NCBI GenBank assembly: GCA_046758065.1
Contig: JBHHZM010000105.1
Coordinates: 1 to 10,849 of the forward strand
From: JBHHZM01 sp046758065
GTDB lineage: Bacteria; Pseudomonadota; Alphaproteobacteria; JAAXGF01
Direction: 5' to 3'
Length of the DNA stretch: 10,849 nucleotides
Positions 6,161 to 10,849 of the stretch are shown in pieces; within the stretch, counting starts at the first letter, position 1, and every line of letters starts with the position of its first letter. The notes beneath the pieces were generated by a model that worked only from the letters and a program-made list of their open reading frames with translations, did not search any database and was not told where the DNA came from. The translations under genes and the position numbers were made by a program.

Positions 6161-7258
6161 TCATTCACCGATGATCGTCTCGGTCCAGCGCTCGGCCAGC
6201 CAGTCGCCCCATTTTTCGTAGATGGCGTACTCGGGAATGATCGGCGGAAGCTCGCTCCCCACGGCGGCGAACTCCTCGGCCGAGATGTCGGTGTAGGCGC
6301 GCACCACCGTCGGCGCCGTAAGCAGCTTGCGCGCCATCTCGGCCTGGACCGCCGGCGAGCACATATAGTCGATGAAGACATGCGCCTCCTCGGCAAGCTT
6401 GGCGCTGCGCGACACCGCCCAGGAAGCGGAGTCGAGCACGCCGCCCTCGCGCGGGAAGGTCGAGCGCACCGGAAAGCCTTCCGCGGCGGCGAGCCCGGCA
6501 ATGTCGTGGTAATACTGGCCCATCGGCACCTCGCCCGACTGAAGCGCCTGTTGAAAACGCCCTTCGTCCCGGTACCACAGCTTCACATTGGGCTTGAGTT
6601 CGGTGATCTTCGCGAGAACCTCGTCGATGCCTTCCTTGGCGGCGAGAATCTTCGTGCCGTCGAAGAAGGTGACGGCGGTGATCTCGAGCAGGAATCCCTT
6701 CTGCGGCCGCGCCACCAGACCAATGGCGTCCCGATTGCGCGGGCGCCACAACTCGGCCCAGCTGTCGGGAGGATCGGGATAGACATCGGTGTTGGTGACC
6801 AGCGTCGTGTACCACGACACGGCGCCGACGCCGTCGACCCGGCCGTCCGGGTCGCGGTGGACGAAATGGGGTTCGAGGTAGCGATAATTGGGCAGCTTCG
6901 CGAGGTCGAGTTCGGCCCACAGCGAGGATTGCTCGCCGCGCAGGAGCGCGTTGTTCGAAACCATCGACACGTCGGCGGGCGCAGTGCCGTTTTCGGCGGC
7001 GGCCTCGAGCTGCGCCACCCAGGCCTCTCCGGTGGGCTGCGCGACCGAATCGACCCGCAGACCCGTCGCCGCCTCGAAGGCGGGGAAAACGTGACGGTTG
7101 AACGAATCCTGGAGATAGCCGCCGTAGGTGCCGACCCTGAGACGGGGCAAGGCGCGGGCCGGCGCCCGTGGATAGCTCACGAGCGCGACGCCGGCGAACA
7201 CGCCTGCACCGGCGATGAATCGGCGGCGGGTGGCGCGTGGTGCTGAATGCAATGGCAT
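6161..7258 (-). CDS. Polyamine-type periplasmic binding protein (copy 2, paralogue)
   Basis: A 365-residue binding protein, roughly half identical by eye to the one at 2259-3350. It has a twin-arginine-like signal, T-R-R-R-F-I-A-G at residues 10-17, with a probable cleavage after ARA near residue 36. The shared blocks are WYTT.VTNTDVYPDPP (149-163), LEITAVTFF (191-199), LWYRDEG.FQQALQ.GEVP.GQYYHD (227-252) and GFPVRSTFP (261-269). The copies differ most at about 95-120 and 178-190 (IGLVARPQKGF against LGWSSEADSSY), segments that could line the ligand cleft. An AAGGGGG-rich ribosome binding site lies just ahead of the ATG on the minus strand. It has no ATPase or permease genes of its own and converges on the adjacent importer, so it most likely delivers a second ligand to that core. 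A role as an independent sensor is also possible. Confidence 0.9.
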   Translation of the reverse strand: MPLHSAPRATRRRFIAGAGVFAGVALVSYPRAPARALPRLRVGTYGGYLQDSFNRHVFPAFEAATGLRVDSVAQPTGEAWVAQLEAAAENGTAPADVSMVSNNALLRGEQSSLWAELDLAKLPNYRYLEPHFVHRDPDGRVDGVGAVSWYTTLVTNTDVYPDPPDSWAELWRPRNRDAIGLVARPQKGFLLEITAVTFFDGTKILAAKEGIDEVLAKITELKPNVKLWYRDEGRFQQALQSGEVPMGQYYHDIAGLAAAEGFPVRSTFPREGGVLDSASWAVSRSAKLAEEAHVFIDYMCSPAVQAEMARKLLTAPTVVRAYTDISAEEFAAVGSELPPIIPEYAIYEKWGDWLAERWTETIIGE

Positions 7259-7508
7259 TTCCCCCTTCTGCGCCGGCCGGCGGTAGCGACGCGGGCAACC
7301 TCGAGGTACACGCCCATAGTGCCCAACCCGAGCCCGGGGCTCAAGCCTTTCCCCTTACCCTTCGGGCGCTGAACCGTTAAGACAAGCTTCAGAAACGTCG
7401 GATAACCAGACACAAGGCTGTAAATCTTGACTTGGCGCGGAGGCGACGCTTGTGGCAAGGTCGTCGCCGTGCCGTTCGAGGCAACGGGCGAATTCCATTT
7501 CCACCGTC
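7259..7508. other. Divergent intergenic region between binding protein 2 and glmU
   Basis: This 250-bp region must hold promoters for both directions. On the plus side, TTAAGA (7377-7382) with GATAAC 18 bp later (7401-7406) and TTGACT (7427-7432, without a good -10) are candidates. On the minus strand TTGAGC (7339-7344) with CACTAT 17 bp downstream is a weak match. A perfect inverted repeat GAGCCC-G-GGGCTC lies at 7330-7342. TTAAGACAAGCTTCA (7377-7391) resembles the palindrome upstream of the MarR gene at 11 of 15 positions. No RNA gene or convincing small open frame was seen. Confidence 0.4.
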
Positions 7509-8864
7509 ATGACCGAGCGCCAGACCGCTGCGATCGTTCTTGCCGCCGGCATGGGAACGCGCATGAAGTCGCAAGTTCCCAAGGTGCTGCACCCGATCGC
7601 CGGCCGGCCGATGATCCTCTGCCTGCTCGACTCGCTGGCGGCGCTCGGGCCCGACCGGCTGGTTGTGGTCGTCGGCCCCGGGATGGACGCGGTCGCCGAG
7701 GCCGTGGCGCCCGTCGGGATCGCAGTCCAGGATGAACCTCGCGGCACGGCCCACGCCGTGCTCGCGGCGCGCCAAGCGCTCGCCGGTTTCGAAGGCGACG
7801 TGCTGGTGCTGTTCGGCGGCGATCCGCTGATCACGCCGGAGACGGTGGCGACGCTGGTCGGAGCGCGCCGCGCCGCGCCCGAGCCGGCGATCGTCGTACT
7901 CGGCATGCGACCCGACGATCCGGCCGCGTATGGCCGTCTGATCCTCGCCGCCGACGGCGGTCTCGAACGCATCGTCGAGTTTCGCGACGCCAGCCCGGAG
8001 GAACGCGCCGTCGATCTCTGCAACTCGGGCGTCATGGCGATCGACGGCCGGGTCTTGTTCGATCTGCTCGACCGGATCGGCTGCGACAACGCCAAAAACG
8101 AGTATTATCTTACCGATATCGTCGGCCTGGCGCGCGCCGAGGGATTGCGCTGCGCGATCGTCGAAGGCGACGCGCGCGAGTTGCAGGGCGTCGATTCGCG
8201 CGCCGATCTCGCCGCCGCCGAAGCGCTGATGCAGGCCCGTTTACGTCATGCCGCGATGGACGGAGGTGCGACGTTGAGCGATCCGGAGAGCGTTCATTTT
8301 TCTTACGACACCGTTCTGGGGCGCGACGTGTCGGTCGAGCCCAACGTGTTCTTCGGCCCCGGCGTTCGGGTCGGCGACGGTGTGCACATCCGGGCGTTTT
8401 CGCATCTCGAAGGCGCGACGATCGCACCCGGCGCGGTGGTCGGGCCGTTCGCCCGCCTGCGCCCGGGCGCCGACATCGGCGAAGGCGCGCGGATCGGCAA
8501 TTTCGTCGAGGTCAAACAGGCGACGATCGAGCAAGACGCCAAGGTCAACCACCTGTCGTACGTCGGCGACGCGCGGGTCGGCGTCGCCGCCAACATCGGC
8601 GCCGGCACCATCACCTGCAACTACGACGGCTTCACCAAGTCGCATACCGACATCGGCGCCGGCGCGTTCATCGGTTCGAACACCGCGCTGGTCGCGCCGG
8701 TGGCGGTCGGCAAGGGCGCCGTCATCGGCGCCGGCAGCGTGATCACCCGCGACGTGCCCGACGACGCGCTGGGATTGACGCGGGCGCCGCAGAAGGCGCA
8801 CGCCGGCGCCGCGGCCCGCCTGCGCGCGCGCAAGCAGGCGGCGAAGACGCGCCGCGATCGGTAG
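7509..8864 (+). CDS. glmU: Bifunctional GlmU: GlcNAc-1-P uridylyltransferase / GlcN-1-P acetyltransferase
   Basis: A 451-residue GlmU, close to the usual length of about 455. It acetylates glucosamine-1-phosphate and then transfers UMP to make UDP-GlcNAc in the cytoplasm. The N-terminal Rossmann-like domain has LAAGMGTRMKS (11-21) and PKVLHP (24-29), QDEPRGT (74-80), YGR (141-143), IVEFRD (155-160), NSG (172-174) and NEYYLTDI (197-204). The C-terminal left-handed beta-helix has FARLRPGA (314-321), GNFVEVKQA (330-338), the catalytic-histidine motif NHLSYVGD (347-354) and GAGTITCNYDG (364-374). The metal-ligand segment normally G-D-x-P-L is G-G-D-P-L (103-107), and normally G-V-N is G-V-D (227-229); see findings. 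The frame is open upstream to a GTG at 7452, but ATG 7509 begins MTERQTAAIVLAAG exactly where the family starts. The ribosome binding site is poor. It is followed at 19 bp by glmS, so the two are likely one operon. Confidence 0.96.
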   Translation: MTERQTAAIVLAAGMGTRMKSQVPKVLHPIAGRPMILCLLDSLAALGPDRLVVVVGPGMDAVAEAVAPVGIAVQDEPRGTAHAVLAARQALAGFEGDVLVLFGGDPLITPETVATLVGARRAAPEPAIVVLGMRPDDPAAYGRLILAADGGLERIVEFRDASPEERAVDLCNSGVMAIDGRVLFDLLDRIGCDNAKNEYYLTDIVGLARAEGLRCAIVEGDARELQGVDSRADLAAAEALMQARLRHAAMDGGATLSDPESVHFSYDTVLGRDVSVEPNVFFGPGVRVGDGVHIRAFSHLEGATIAPGAVVGPFARLRPGADIGEGARIGNFVEVKQATIEQDAKVNHLSYVGDARVGVAANIGAGTITCNYDGFTKSHTDIGAGAFIGSNTALVAPVAVGKGAVIGAGSVITRDVPDDALGLTRAPQKAHAGAAARLRARKQAAKTRRDR

Positions 8865-8883
8865 AAAGAAGGGCTGAAGCAAC

Positions 8884-10707
<1,824 letters not shown>

Positions 10708-10720
10708 GGCCCTTAAAGGC

Positions 10721-10741
10721 GGTCGGGCGGTCGTCCCGACC
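10721..10741 (+). terminator. Hairpin after glmS
   Basis: GGTCGGG (10721-10727) pairs perfectly with CCCGACC (10735-10741) around a 7-base loop, 13 bases after the glmS stop. The following bases are AAACCCC, not a T-run, so it is a candidate terminator or 3'-end stabiliser for the glmU-glmS message. The remaining bases to 10849 contain no recognisable gene or promoter. Confidence 0.5.
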
Positions 10742-10849
10742 AAACCCCGCTTCCGCCGTCGCCGATCATCGATAGTGTCCCGATTCGAAATCAGACGCGG
10801 CGTGAACGCGCGAAGCGGGCTGATATTTCGGCCCGGCGTCCGAAAGCGG

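Noticed and set aside
6380..7246. 288-codon plus-strand open frame over binding protein 2
   Set aside because: It is antisense to a well-supported gene with a signal peptide and conserved blocks; its composition is typical of a shadow.
7452..7508. GTG start adding 19 residues to GlmU
   Set aside because: The extra residues (MARSSPCRSRQ...) do not resemble GlmU N-termini, whereas ATG 7509 starts exactly at the conserved fold.
8865..8883. Possible glmS ribozyme or riboswitch ahead of glmS
   Set aside because: Only 19 bases separate glmU and glmS, far too short for the ribozyme, which is mainly a Firmicutes element.

Overview
The window is a high-GC, gene-dense stretch of bacterial chromosome, most likely from an alphaproteobacterium and perhaps a Rhodospirillales-like lineage. 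The evidence for that is the CpaF-type pilus ATPase end, a MarR protein that resembles the alphaproteobacterial LdtR group, Tat-exported binding proteins, an adjacent glmU-glmS pair, and strong G/C preference at third codon positions. The taxonomic call is from memory of family resemblance, not from a search.

Layout. (1) 1-374: the 3' end of a cpaF/tadA-like secretion ATPase gene, followed by a GC-rich hairpin. (2) 518-1009: a MarR-family regulator with a perfect 15-bp palindrome about 100 bp upstream of its GTG start. (3) 1128-1913: a small two-gene unit with its own sigma70-type promoter. It encodes a DUF4160 protein and a DUF2442 protein fused to a helix-turn-helix and an AT-hook-like tail. 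An 11-bp-arm dyad with a T-tract centre abuts the -35 box. (4) 2008-2082, minus strand: tRNA-Val(CAC) with encoded CCA and a clear promoter. (5) 2259-6139: a polyamine-type ABC importer operon: periplasmic binding protein, intercistronic hairpin, ATPase, and two permeases joined by ATGA overlaps. (6) 6161-7258, minus strand: a second, clearly paralogous binding protein converging on the operon. (7) 7509-10707: glmU and glmS, which make UDP-GlcNAc for peptidoglycan and LPS, followed by a hairpin.

How it fits together. The importer has one membrane/ATPase core bracketed by two Tat-exported binding proteins, so it may serve two related substrates. GlmS makes glucosamine-6-phosphate. GlmU carries out the two later steps to UDP-GlcNAc; the intermediate mutase GlmM is not in the window. 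The MarR regulator could act on cell-envelope genes, and a degenerate copy of its putative operator lies upstream of glmU, but that link is speculative.

Most of the window is ordinary housekeeping and transport. The parts most worth a second look are the DUF4160/DUF2442-HTH module with its dyad, the duplicated binding protein, and GlmU, whose uridylyltransferase site departs from the E. coli pattern at both metal-ligand positions.
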